A DNA stretch of 64,000 nucleotides from positions 1-64,000 of the forward strand of contig SVDM01000011.1 of assembly GCA_015058015.1 (NCBI GenBank). Direction: 5' to 3'. This stretch comes from Lachnospiraceae bacterium. Its GTDB lineage: Bacteria; Bacillota; Clostridia; Lachnospirales; Lachnospiraceae. The position numbers and the translations under genes are program-made. The notes under the pieces were generated by a model. That model saw only the letters and a program-made list of their open reading frames with translations. It did not search any database and was not told the origin of the DNA. Below are positions 1 to 7,900 of the stretch, piece by piece. The number at the start of each line of letters is the position of its first letter. Within the stretch, counting starts at the first letter, position 1.

Positions 1-74
1 GGTAGATAGGGCAGAGGTGTAAGCACAGCAATGTGTTCAGCTGACTGTCACTAATAGGTCGAGGGTCTGACCAA
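1..74 (+). rRNA. 23S ribosomal RNA, 3' end (partial)
   Basis: The first 74 bases match the conserved 3' terminus of bacterial 23S rRNA: the segment around AATGTGTTCAGCTGAC, then CTAATAGGTCGAGGG, then a terminal CTGACCAA that would pair with the 5' end of the molecule. The rest of the gene lies upstream of the window. The exact last base is estimated from related rRNAs. No 5S rRNA follows in the usual place; tRNA-Asp begins 65 bases later. Confidence 0.93.
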
Positions 75-139
75 TGTAGATTGAATATTTCGTTTCAAAC
101 ATACAGTATGCGATTTTGAGTGTTCTAGCACTTTTATAC

Positions 140-213
140 GGCCCGCTGGCTCAGTTGGTTAGAGCGCCGCCCTGTCACGGCGGAGGTCGTGGGTTCGAGT
201 CCCATGCGGGTCG
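140..213 (+). tRNA. tRNA-Asp (GTC)
   Basis: 74-nt cloverleaf. The acceptor arm GGCCCGC pairs with GCGGGTC with one G-U pair, the anticodon stem-loop reads GTC, and the T-arm has the GGTTCGAGTCC pattern. CCA is not encoded. It is the first tRNA after the 23S gene and is probably transcribed with it. Confidence 0.97.
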
Positions 214-231
214 TTAATAATGGTATTTCTT

Positions 232-304
232 GGGATCATAGCTCAGCTGGGAGAGCACCTGCCTTACAAGCAGGGGGTCACAGGTTCGAGCCCTGTTGGT
301 CCCA
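232..304 (+). tRNA. tRNA-Val (TAC)
   Basis: 73-nt cloverleaf. The acceptor arm GGGATCA pairs with TGGTCCC with one T-G wobble, the anticodon is TAC, and the T-loop is GTTCGAGCC. CCA is not encoded. It lies 18 bases after tRNA-Asp in the same direction. Confidence 0.97.
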
Positions 305-322
305 TTTTTATCGTAGATTAGT

Positions 323-362
323 AGAGCTGCTGATTACAAATCAGCTGCTTAAAACTACATAT
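323..362 (+). repeat. Copy 1 of a repeat carrying an inverted tRNA-Thr anticodon arm
   Basis: A 40-bp segment that recurs at 527-566 with a single base difference. Bases 327-348 are the exact reverse complement of the anticodon arm of the functional tRNA-Thr at 591-612. The repeat ends in ACATAT, which in the second copy is the base run immediately before tRNA-Thr. It is most simply a product of duplication with hairpin inversion. Whether it is transcribed and stable is unknown. Confidence 0.8.
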
Positions 363-365
363 TAC

Positions 366-469
366 GCACCGCCTACGGCGGATGCTGTCGTAAGGAATCC
401 CCCCGCCCCTCGCCGGGGAGGCATCCTTCATCAAGATGAAGGATATTGAACGGGTCCCTCCTTATGACA
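366..469 (+). other. Structured spacer: nested inverted repeats
   Basis: The spacer folds on paper into a short hairpin (GCA-CCGCC at 366-373 with GGCGG-A-TGC at 377-385), followed by an 11-bp closing stem. That stem pairs TGTCGTAAGGA (386-396) with TCCTTATGACA (459-469), with one G-U pair. Inside it are a C-rich/G-rich hairpin (406-418) and a perfect 10-bp stem (423-432 with 435-444). No open reading frame of note and no poly-T tail is present, so it is not a simple terminator. The order, a small GC hairpin and then a long closing stem with inner hairpins, resembles the 73-bp tandem repeat at 1042-1308. Confidence 0.6.
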
Positions 470-472
470 TAT

Positions 473-552
473 GCCGATGTGGCTCAATTCGTGATAATTG
501 TTGAGCGAAGCGAGACAATCATAGGCAGAGCTGCTGATTACAAATCAGCTGC
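473..552 (+). pseudogene. Broken tRNA-Thr copy with inverted anticodon arm
   Basis: Bases 467-489 equal 561-583, meaning the 6-bp leader plus the first 17 nt of tRNA-Thr. A 34-bp unrelated stretch (490-523) interrupts the copy. It resumes with GGCAGAG, the next tRNA-Thr bases, and then the anticodon arm in reverse-complement orientation (531-552). The inverted arm still shows a 7-nt loop, TTACAAA, which would present ACA. The T-arm and 3' acceptor strand are absent, so it cannot be a working tRNA. Confidence 0.7.
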
Positions 553-566
553 TTAAAATTACATAT

Positions 567-639
567 GCCGATGTGGCTCAATTGGCAGAGCAGCTGATTT
601 GTAATCAGCAGGTTATCGGTTCGAGTCCGATCATCGGCT
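567..639 (+). tRNA. tRNA-Thr (TGT)
   Basis: 73-nt cloverleaf. The acceptor arm GCCGATG pairs perfectly with CATCGGC, the anticodon loop is TTTGTAA (anticodon TGT), and the T-arm has GGTTCGAGTCC. CCA is not encoded. It is the intact parent of the partial and inverted copies just upstream. Confidence 0.97.
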
Positions 640-676
640 TTCATGGGTTATTTGTAATCCATATAAATAATAAAAT

Positions 677-758
677 GGGTGGATTCCCGAGTGGCCAAAG
701 GGGACAGACTGTAAATCTGCTGCAAATTGCTTCGGTGGTTCGAATCCACCTCCGCCCA
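677..758 (+). tRNA. tRNA-Tyr (GTA)
   Basis: 82-nt class II tRNA. The acceptor arm GGGTGGA pairs with TCCGCCC with one T-G wobble, the anticodon loop is CTGTAAA, and a long variable arm (around TGCAAATTGCTTCG) is present as expected for bacterial tRNA-Tyr. Confidence 0.96.
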
Positions 759-760
759 TT

Positions 761-839
761 AAGTTGTGAGATGAGGGACGTACCCTGGGAAGACTTCTTA
801 TAACTTACGTTTCGCAGTTGACATAATGTCTTCTGCGAA
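761..839 (+). other. Two nested hairpins in the tRNA-Tyr to tRNA-fMet spacer
   Basis: Hairpin A: AAGTTGTGAGA (761-771) pairs with TCTTATAACTT (796-806) including two G-U pairs, and encloses AGGG/CCCT. Hairpin B: TTCGCAG (811-817) pairs with CTGCGAA (833-839) and encloses the GACAT-A-ATGTC palindrome. Neither has a T-tract. They share the stem-within-a-stem design of the elements at 366-469 and 1042-1308. RNase processing sites between tRNAs are one possible role. Confidence 0.6.
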
Positions 840-883
840 GCAAAATCATTAAAAAGTGTTTCTTGAGACACAATATAATATAG

Positions 884-957
884 CGCGGGGTGGAGCAGTC
901 TGGAAGCTCGTCGGGCTCATAACCCGAAGGTCACAGGTTCAAATCCTGTCTCCGCAA
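884..957 (+). tRNA. Initiator tRNA-fMet (CAT)
   Basis: 74-nt cloverleaf with anticodon CAT. It shows the two hallmarks of bacterial initiator tRNA: a C1-A72 mismatch at the end of the acceptor stem (CGCGGGG with CTCCGCA), and three consecutive G-C pairs in the anticodon stem (CGGG...CCCG). CCA is not encoded. Confidence 0.96.
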
Positions 958-964
958 TTCTTAT

Positions 965-1037
<73 letters not shown>

Positions 1038-1041
1038 TTAT

Positions 1042-1308
1042 ACGTCTTAAGAAGGGGCCCACCGAAGGTGGGAAGATCTCTTAAGACAGCATTCCGCCGA
1101 AAGCGGTGCGTCAAACGTCTTAAGAAGGGACCCACCGTAGGTGGGAAGATCTCTTAAGACAGCATTCCGCCGAAAGCGGTGCGTCAAACGTCTTAAGAAG
1201 GGACCCACCGTAGGTGGGAAGATCTCTTAAGACAGCATTCCGCCGAAAGCGGTGCGTCAAACGTCTTAAGAAGGGGCCCACCGAAGGTGGGAAGATCTCT
1301 TAAGACAG
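1042..1308 (+). repeat. Tandem repeat of paired hairpins, 73-bp period, 3.7 copies
   Basis: Units start at 1042, 1115, 1188 and 1261, and the fourth is cut at about 1308. Each unit holds a 9-bp stem (GTCTTAAGA with TCTTAAGAC) enclosing CCCACC-GAA/GTA-GGTGGG. A second hairpin, GCATTCCGC-CGAAA-GCGGTGC, follows. Differences between units fall in the hairpin loop (GAA or GTA) and in one base beside the stem, so both stems are preserved. There is no coding frame and no T-tract. It lies between the tRNA cluster and the MATE gene. The function is not recognised. Confidence 0.9.
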
Positions 1309-1349
1309 GATCCGGAACAGTTAAACATTATCACGTATAGGTGAATATT

Positions 1350-2702
1350 ATGGAGCGAGATTTAACAAAGGGAAGCGAGTTAAAAAACATCATTATGTTT
1401 TCGCTCCCTTTCTTTTTTTCATTTTTTCTTCAAGTCCTCTATGGAATGGCAGACTTATTTATTGTTAGCCAGTTTAATGGCACAGAAAGTATAACTGCAG
1501 TTTCCATCGGAAGTCAGATTATGCATATGATTACCGTAATGATAGTAGGACTTGCCATGGGCGGAACAGTAGCTATCGGCAAAGCATATGGCGCGAAAAA
1601 CGAGAAAGAAACAGCTCTTGCCATGGGTAATACAATCTCTCTCTTTTTTGTTGTTGCCGCGGCATTAACCGTTGTTCTCAGCGCCTGCACAGGCCCTATT
1701 GTAAGTATAATGTCCACACCGGTTGAGGCAGTGGAGGGAACCGTAGCTTATCTGATAATATGCTTCCTTGGCATACCCTTTATAACCGCATATAACATAA
1801 TCAGCAGTATGTATCGAGGTTTGGGAGACTCCAAAAGCCCCATGTATTTTGTAATCGTTGCCTGCATCTGCAATATTGTATTAGATTACATATTTATAGG
1901 CGGAATGAATATGGGTACAGCCGGAGCAGCTCTTGGAACAACCCTTTCCCAAACTATCAGTGTAATAATAGCTGTAGTATTTATCAGAAAGAAAAATGCC
2001 ATTCGCATAACCAAGGAATCCCTTATTCCTAACAAGAAGATGTTTGCTTCTCTATTAAAGGTGGGAATTCCCGTTTCTATTCAGGATGGTTTTATACAGA
2101 TTGCCTTTCTTGTAATAACCGTATTTGCTAACAGCAGAGGGTTAGCAGATGCTGCAGCCGTTGGAATAGTTGAAAAGGTGATAGGAATCTTCTTCCTTGT
2201 TCCATCATCCATGCTTGCCTCCGTATCAGCTCTTGCGGCCCAGAATATCGGGGCCGGCAAAACAAAAAGGGCTAGAAAGACTTTGTATTGGGCCCTTTTA
2301 ATAACAACGGTATTTGGAACTGTGGTATCACTTATAACACAGTTTTGTGCACCTTCGATTGTGGGAATCTTCGAGACCAATCCGGCGGTAATACTCCTTG
2401 GATCCCAGTATTTAGTAGGATATGTCTGGGATTGTATATTTGCAGGAATGCATTTTTCTTTCAGCGGTTATTTCTGCGCAAAGGAAAAAGCCTGGCTGTC
2501 ATTTATACACAATGTGGCATCCATATTGCTAATGAGAATACCGGGTGCATGGTATGCATCAACCCATTTTAAGGACACCTTGTTCCCCATGGGACTTGCG
2601 GCACCTGCAGGTTCACTTATTTCAGTTATAATATGCCTGGTGGCATTCGCAGTAATTACAAAAAAGGACCGTAGATTAGAAATAATAGCAGAGGAAGAAT
2701 AA
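1350..2702 (+). CDS. MATE family efflux transporter
   Basis: A 450-residue multidrug and toxic compound extrusion protein of the DinF/NorM type, expected to export organic substrates across the cytoplasmic membrane using a Na+ or H+ gradient. About 12 hydrophobic segments run through the protein. The N-terminal ERDLTKGS and the MADLFIVSQF segment in the first helices are typical of Firmicutes MATE proteins, and the length is normal. I chose ATG 1350 over GTG 1341 because AGGTG at 1338-1342 is well placed as its ribosome binding site. Its TAA overlaps the ATG of the response regulator by one base, which suggests translational coupling and possibly a common stress or drug response. The substrate is unknown. 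Confidence 0.93.
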   Translation: MERDLTKGSELKNIIMFSLPFFFSFFLQVLYGMADLFIVSQFNGTESITAVSIGSQIMHMITVMIVGLAMGGTVAIGKAYGAKNEKETALAMGNTISLFFVVAAALTVVLSACTGPIVSIMSTPVEAVEGTVAYLIICFLGIPFITAYNIISSMYRGLGDSKSPMYFVIVACICNIVLDYIFIGGMNMGTAGAALGTTLSQTISVIIAVVFIRKKNAIRITKESLIPNKKMFASLLKVGIPVSIQDGFIQIAFLVITVFANSRGLADAAAVGIVEKVIGIFFLVPSSMLASVSALAAQNIGAGKTKRARKTLYWALLITTVFGTVVSLITQFCAPSIVGIFETNPAVILLGSQYLVGYVWDCIFAGMHFSFSGYFCAKEKAWLSFIHNVASILLMRIPGAWYASTHFKDTLFPMGLAAPAGSLISVIICLVAFAVITKKDRRLEIIAEEE

Positions 2703-3382
2703 TGGTTATACTTGTTATTGAATCCAATTACAACTTTGCAACACAAATCAGGGACAATCTTGAAAGGGACGGACATGAAGTATATACGGCATATGATGGC
2801 ACTACCGGCCTTGCCACCGCTCTAAGCCGGAGACTTGACATGGTTATTATGGAGCGAATTATGCCGGACATGGATGGTGTCCACATTTGTCAGGAAATAA
2901 TGAAAAGACACGATATTCCCCTCCTTATGATATCGGACATAACGGATAGAAACGATAAGATATTGTGTATAGGACTTGGAGCGGAGGATTATATTGAAAA
3001 GCCCCTTAGACCGGTTGATGTCTTATACCGTGTCCGAAAGATAATAAAAAGACGGGAAGAGCTGGCGATAGAGGAAGAAAAAAAGCTTTTATGCTATAAG
3101 AACATCCTGACAATCGACCCGGAAGAACAAAAGGTAATCATAGACGAAAAGGAAGTATACTTTACCGGTAAGGAATATGAACTGTTGTTGTTTTTTATGA
3201 CTCATAGGGGTAAGGTTTATCACAAGTCAGAGATTTACAAGTATATATGGAAAGAGCCGGAGTACTATGACACCGGCTACGTTACCACCTATATAAATCG
3301 CTTGAGAACCAAGCTGAAAAAATACAACTTAAAACCCATCAAAACCATTCGCACAAAGGGTTATATGTGGAGTGAGAATTAG
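2702..3382 (+). CDS. Atypical OmpR-type response regulator (Glu at phosphorylation site)
   Basis: A 226-residue two-domain regulator: receiver domain about residues 1-115, winged-helix DNA-binding domain about 130-226 (ending in KTIRTKGYMWSEN). The receiver is unusual. The conserved Asp-Asp acidic pair near the N-terminus is Glu7-Ser8. The phosphoacceptor Asp in the usual LLD-x-MMP-x-MDG context is Glu51 (IMERIMPDMDG). The switch Thr is Ser78. Lys100 is kept. A Glu can mimic phospho-Asp, so the protein may act without a kinase; none is adjacent. It is coupled to the MATE gene (TAATG) and overlaps the 3' end of the convergent gene by four bases. Confidence 0.9.
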   Translation: MVILVIESNYNFATQIRDNLERDGHEVYTAYDGTTGLATALSRRLDMVIMERIMPDMDGVHICQEIMKRHDIPLLMISDITDRNDKILCIGLGAEDYIEKPLRPVDVLYRVRKIIKRREELAIEEEKKLLCYKNILTIDPEEQKVIIDEKEVYFTGKEYELLLFFMTHRGKVYHKSEIYKYIWKEPEYYDTGYVTTYINRLRTKLKKYNLKPIKTIRTKGYMWSEN

Positions 3383-4737
3383 GATTTATCATCTTTTTTC
3401 TCACTCTTTTTATTCTTTTTAAACATCTTGTTAAATACGCTGTTTGCGGCCTTTTCTTCATCAGTGTAATAATCAAAATCACCGGTTTCTGTATCAATAA
3501 ATTCAATATCCACGTAAGATTCAGAGGTGGTAGGAAGGTCCTTTTTACGAAGCCTGTGATTAATAACCTGTCCTATAATATAGTAGATTACTGCAAATGT
3601 CGGCACACCCATTAATAATCCGATAAAGCCAAACAGTGCGCCTCCTGCTAAGATTGAGAATACAACCCAGAAAGGAGAAAGACCTGTGGAATCCCCCAGA
3701 ATCTTGGGACTTATAAGGTTGCACTGTACCTGTTGCAGAACAATGATAAATATTGCAAAAGTAATGCCTTTGAAGGGATCTGCCAGAGCAATCAAGAGAA
3801 TACTAGGTATAGCACCAAGGTAAGGCCCGAAGAAAGGCACCAGGAAAGTAACACCCACAATTACGCTGACAAGCATTGCATAAGGCATCTGTAAGATAGA
3901 GCTGCCAATGAAACAAAGAACACCAATTATAGCAGACTCCATAATCTTACCACAGACAAAACCGATGAAGATCTCATTGCTCTTTCTCATGGTTTTTAAG
4001 ATAAGGTTAGCCTTCTCAGTCTTCAACAAGGAGAAGAAAGTTTTTTTCACCTGACCGATAAAGGATTCCTTGCTGGCAAGGACGTATATGGATACGATGA
4101 TACCGATGAAGAGGTTGAAGAAAGTTTTAACCACTTCAATAACGCCGACAGTAACTGATGAAACTGTGGTATTTACCGTACTTAAAAGCTCAGTCTGCAG
4201 CCAGGTCTGGAAATGGGTGGAGAAGTTATCAATGCCCATTTGAATAAGCTGTGACAGGTTATCCCCGGAGGAGAGGTAGTTGTGGAACCAGTCCGTAACC
4301 TTGGTCAGCTGCCCGGGAACGTAAGTAATAAGATAAAGGATACTGTTATACAGTTCCGGAATAATCATATTAAGAAGAACAACGATAATAGCAAGGAAGA
4401 TCAAAACCGAAAGAGTAATGGCAAGACCGCGGTTAAGGCCTTTTGCTCTGTCCTGATTTTTCATCTTCGCCGTTAAAGGTGCGAAAATATGCTTTTCATA
4501 GAACTTCACGCTGGGATTAAGCAAATATGCAAAGATTATACCGAAAATAATAGGTTGCAAAGCGCTGAAGAATCCCGATATTGCCGCAATAATGCTTCCT
4601 CCGTTAAATATGATATATACGGCAACCACAACAGCCAAAACAAGCCAAAACAGCAGGAAGGCGTACTTTTTAATAAAGTCATATTTGTGAGCACCCGTCC
4701 ATTTTTCTTCATTAGATTCATGATTTAAGTCAGACAT
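3379..4737 (-). CDS. AI-2E family transporter (PerM-like)
   Basis: A 452-residue integral membrane protein with about eight hydrophobic segments. It carries the AI-2E/UPF0118 features: the N-terminal ISGFFSALQPIIFGIIFAYL region, the GKIMESAIIGVLCFIG stretch, and the FFGPYLGAIPSILLIAL signature. A charged C-terminal tail of about 75 residues rich in Lys, Asp and Glu is predicted to be cytoplasmic. Family members include AI-2 exporters and Na+/H+ antiporter-like proteins, so the substrate cannot be read from sequence. It converges with the response regulator and their stop codons overlap. Confidence 0.88.
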   Translation of the reverse strand: MSDLNHESNEEKWTGAHKYDFIKKYAFLLFWLVLAVVVAVYIIFNGGSIIAAISGFFSALQPIIFGIIFAYLLNPSVKFYEKHIFAPLTAKMKNQDRAKGLNRGLAITLSVLIFLAIIVVLLNMIIPELYNSILYLITYVPGQLTKVTDWFHNYLSSGDNLSQLIQMGIDNFSTHFQTWLQTELLSTVNTTVSSVTVGVIEVVKTFFNLFIGIIVSIYVLASKESFIGQVKKTFFSLLKTEKANLILKTMRKSNEIFIGFVCGKIMESAIIGVLCFIGSSILQMPYAMLVSVIVGVTFLVPFFGPYLGAIPSILLIALADPFKGITFAIFIIVLQQVQCNLISPKILGDSTGLSPFWVVFSILAGGALFGFIGLLMGVPTFAVIYYIIGQVINHRLRKKDLPTTSESYVDIEFIDTETGDFDYYTDEEKAANSVFNKMFKKNKKSEKKDDKS

Positions 4738-4995
4738 AGAAACCCCCTAAATACTAAAAAACTAACTATAATATAACACTTTAAGCAAGCAAATAAAAGG
4801 GATTCACACTTTAAGAAAAAATGAAGACACAGAAATAAAACTTGAAATAGGGAGGATGGATATAATAATATTAAAATAAGGTAAATATTACCTAATTGTG
4901 AATAAATGCAGAAAGAAGCAGATTATATATAACAATAAACACACGAATGCCGTAAAAATCGATTATTGTGACACATAGAAGAGGGAGGAACCATT
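4738..4995. promoter_or_regulatory. Divergent intergenic region with a 15-bp palindrome
   Basis: The 258 bp between the divergent AI-2E and surface-protein genes are AT-rich and hold no gene. AGGTAA-ATA-TTACCT at 4879-4893 is a perfect 6-bp inverted repeat of operator size. Several TATAAT-like stretches are nearby (for example 4859-4866), but none has a convincing -35 box at proper spacing, so I do not assign a promoter. GGGAGG at 4983-4988 is the ribosome binding site of the surface protein. Confidence 0.4.
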
Positions 4996-7900
4996 ATGGG
5001 AGCGTACTTAAAAAGGGGAATGAAAGTATTATTAATCGTAATGCTTGTCTGCATCCTTTGGCCGGGAAATGTGGAAGCGGGCTACAATGCAGACGGGAAC
5101 CCGGGACATACGGAGTATAACGATGGCGGTGCGTTAACAGCCACCACAATAGTTATGAAAAACGGTCAGACATATAACTTGTCCGAATATGAGGGCGCTA
5201 CATATCTGGAGTGTAACTCATCGGGGACATTTACGGTAACGGGCTATTCTAACTGTACAATGATTGTGACTAATTTGAAAGCAGGAGACGATGCAAAGAT
5301 AGTCTTCAATAACGCTGAAATAGTATGCACGACCAGGTGTCCCGGAGCACCTGCCAATGCCCGTTCGGTTATAGAAGTAACAGGAAGTGGCGGGACATTG
5401 ACCCTATACTCAAAAGGGGAGAATGAATTCCAGGCAAAAGGTGGTCGTCCGGCCATAAGAAAAGACTATACGGATGTCAGACTGGTATTTGACGGGGATA
5501 ATGATGCAGTGATGAATGTAATGGCGGATTCAGGCGCCAACAAGACTTCGGCAATCGGATGCTATTCCTGCGATTCCATACATAGAACCTTCGGAAATGT
5601 AGAGTTTAAGGGAGGCACCATAAATGCCTACGGTTCGTCGGGAATCGGAGGCGGACCGGGAATAGGAGCTGATATGTTCGGAGAGGTAAACGGTTTGACC
5701 TTCTCCGGAGCAACCATACACGCCTATGCCGGATCCGCATCGGCTGCATGTATCGGTACTGCATCCTGCTACATATTCAATATCTTTACAGACTTTGACA
5801 GAGCACCCTACGATTGCAAGAATATTGAAATTACAGGGGGATATATAGAGACCCATCCCATGGAGGAGACGTCCTTTGTATACGGAGGCGCCGGAATCGG
5901 CGGCGGCTGGGGTTGCAGTGCAGACGGAATCAGAATAAGCGGAGGAACCGTAAGAGCTGTGGGCTCCCTAGGGGCAGCAGGAATCGGAGCCGGAATGGAT
6001 GGCGACGGAACTAATATAGAGATAAAAGGAGATGCCGTTGTATATGCCATAGGGGAAGCAGCGGGAATAGGTGCGGCAAGGGCCTCGGGTCCGGTATGTG
6101 GCGTGGATAAGATAAGGTACGGCGAAGCCAGCGTATATATTTCGGAAAATGCAAATGTAACGGCCTATGGCGGAATGCTCCACGGAAAGCCCAATAGTAG
6201 CGGTGTGGGAATAGGTGGAGGAAAAAATAAGTACTACGAATATGGAAAACACACTATATCACAAAAATCCTGTGTTGAGATAAGCGGCGGAAAGGTAAGA
6301 GCCTACGGAACAGGTGATTGTCCGGGAATCGGAGCCGGCCATGAGGGATACATGAACCATGTAACCATATCCGGAGGAGATGTATTTGCCTTAGGAGGAA
6401 AGAATGGCGCATCAATAGGAAGTGCCAGGAAAGGCACAGACACTAACTGTTGGAGAGTATTTATAACAGGCGGAACCATTGTTACAAGAGACGGCAATGC
6501 CCCCGAAGAGACAGGAAGTATCGGGGGAGTAAATGCAAATGGTATCCATGAGGCAGATACGGATGTATTTGTATCCGGCGGTAACCTGAAAGCAAAGCTT
6601 GAAAGGGGAACAGCCAAAGTATCCCTCGAGGATGGCAGAGTGGTAATCCCCAAAGAAGTAGCAATAAATACATACGCTGTGGGCGAAAACAGAGAAGAGA
6701 GAGCCCCGGTGGAGGCAATAGGCTTCTCTTCGAACTATAATTACGGAATAAAGGACGTAAGTATATTTGAAGCTCATTACGATACAGACCCCGTACTATA
6801 CGTGTGGCTACCGGAGGACGTTACGGGAGTTACGGAAATAACCATGAAGAATACCCTCTTTAAGCACGGTCCCGTGGGAGAGGAAGAAAAGGTATTCAAA
6901 AATCTGGTACCGGACAGCGGCACAAAAACAACCCTTTATCCCAAGGTCTGGTTCTTCTTTGACGATAATTACGAGACCAGGGATACGAACACGGCATGCG
7001 CATCCTGCTATATCGGAGAGACAAAAGCCTCCTACTTTAAAGCAGAAAACAATAATGCAACACCCATAGCTTATTGCGTAGATAAAGAACTAAAGAAGTC
7101 CTTATTAAACAGCGATGAAACATTTAATGCGGGAATACTCGGATACGCGGATTACGATACTTTGCGTTGGACGGACAGCTCCAAGCACATGTTGATAAAT
7201 GACAAGGACAATCCGGATAAAGACTGGAAGATGTCTCTGGGATTTGGACTAAGAGGCATCAAACTGTATGGAGAATGGGGTGTATTCGACGGAAAATTCC
7301 ATTTAAACAAACCGGCAAATGCAACCCCCGACGGGCATGTTGCATCAGGTGGAGAAACATGGCATAACAAGTCATGGAGTAGCCAAACGGTAAAAACACC
7401 ATATGCAGGGTATGAATTACCCTACTCCTATTATATTCCGGGATATGACTTCCTTGGATGGTCCATAGAAGAGCAGTATCCGGGGCCGGGAGCTACTCTG
7501 TGTGAAGCCAACGGGGAATATAATATAACCATTCTTGATAAGTGGAAAGGAAAACGAGTTATAAACCTCTATGCCCAGTGGAAGCCAAAGACCTACACCG
7601 TACATTTTGTAGATGAAGACGGTTCAACGACATTAATGAACGATGCCACCTATGATTTTGACGCCGATGGAAGGCTTCCTATAATGACTCAGACAAAACA
7701 GGACAAAGTCTTTGTAGGATGGACAGGCACAGCTCTTGGAAGCATGTACGAGGACGGAGCTTCATTTAAGAATTTATGCGGTCAAAACTTCGCTAATGCC
7801 GAGGTAACCCTTAAGGCTGTCTGGAAAGATAAAGATAAGGTAGAAATAGGTGTTGTATTGCATGACAAACCCTGGAATAGTGATCAGGTGACGGTAAAGC

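Noticed and set aside
189-803. Short plus-strand reading frames across the tRNA cluster (86 and 76 codons)
   Set aside because: They run through tRNA-Asp, Val, Thr and Tyr genes and have no ribosome binding site.
1042-1308. CRISPR array
   Set aside because: Units are direct tandem copies with a 73-bp period and no unique spacers.
1042-1308. Series of intrinsic terminators
   Set aside because: Stems are strong but none is followed by a T-tract on either strand.
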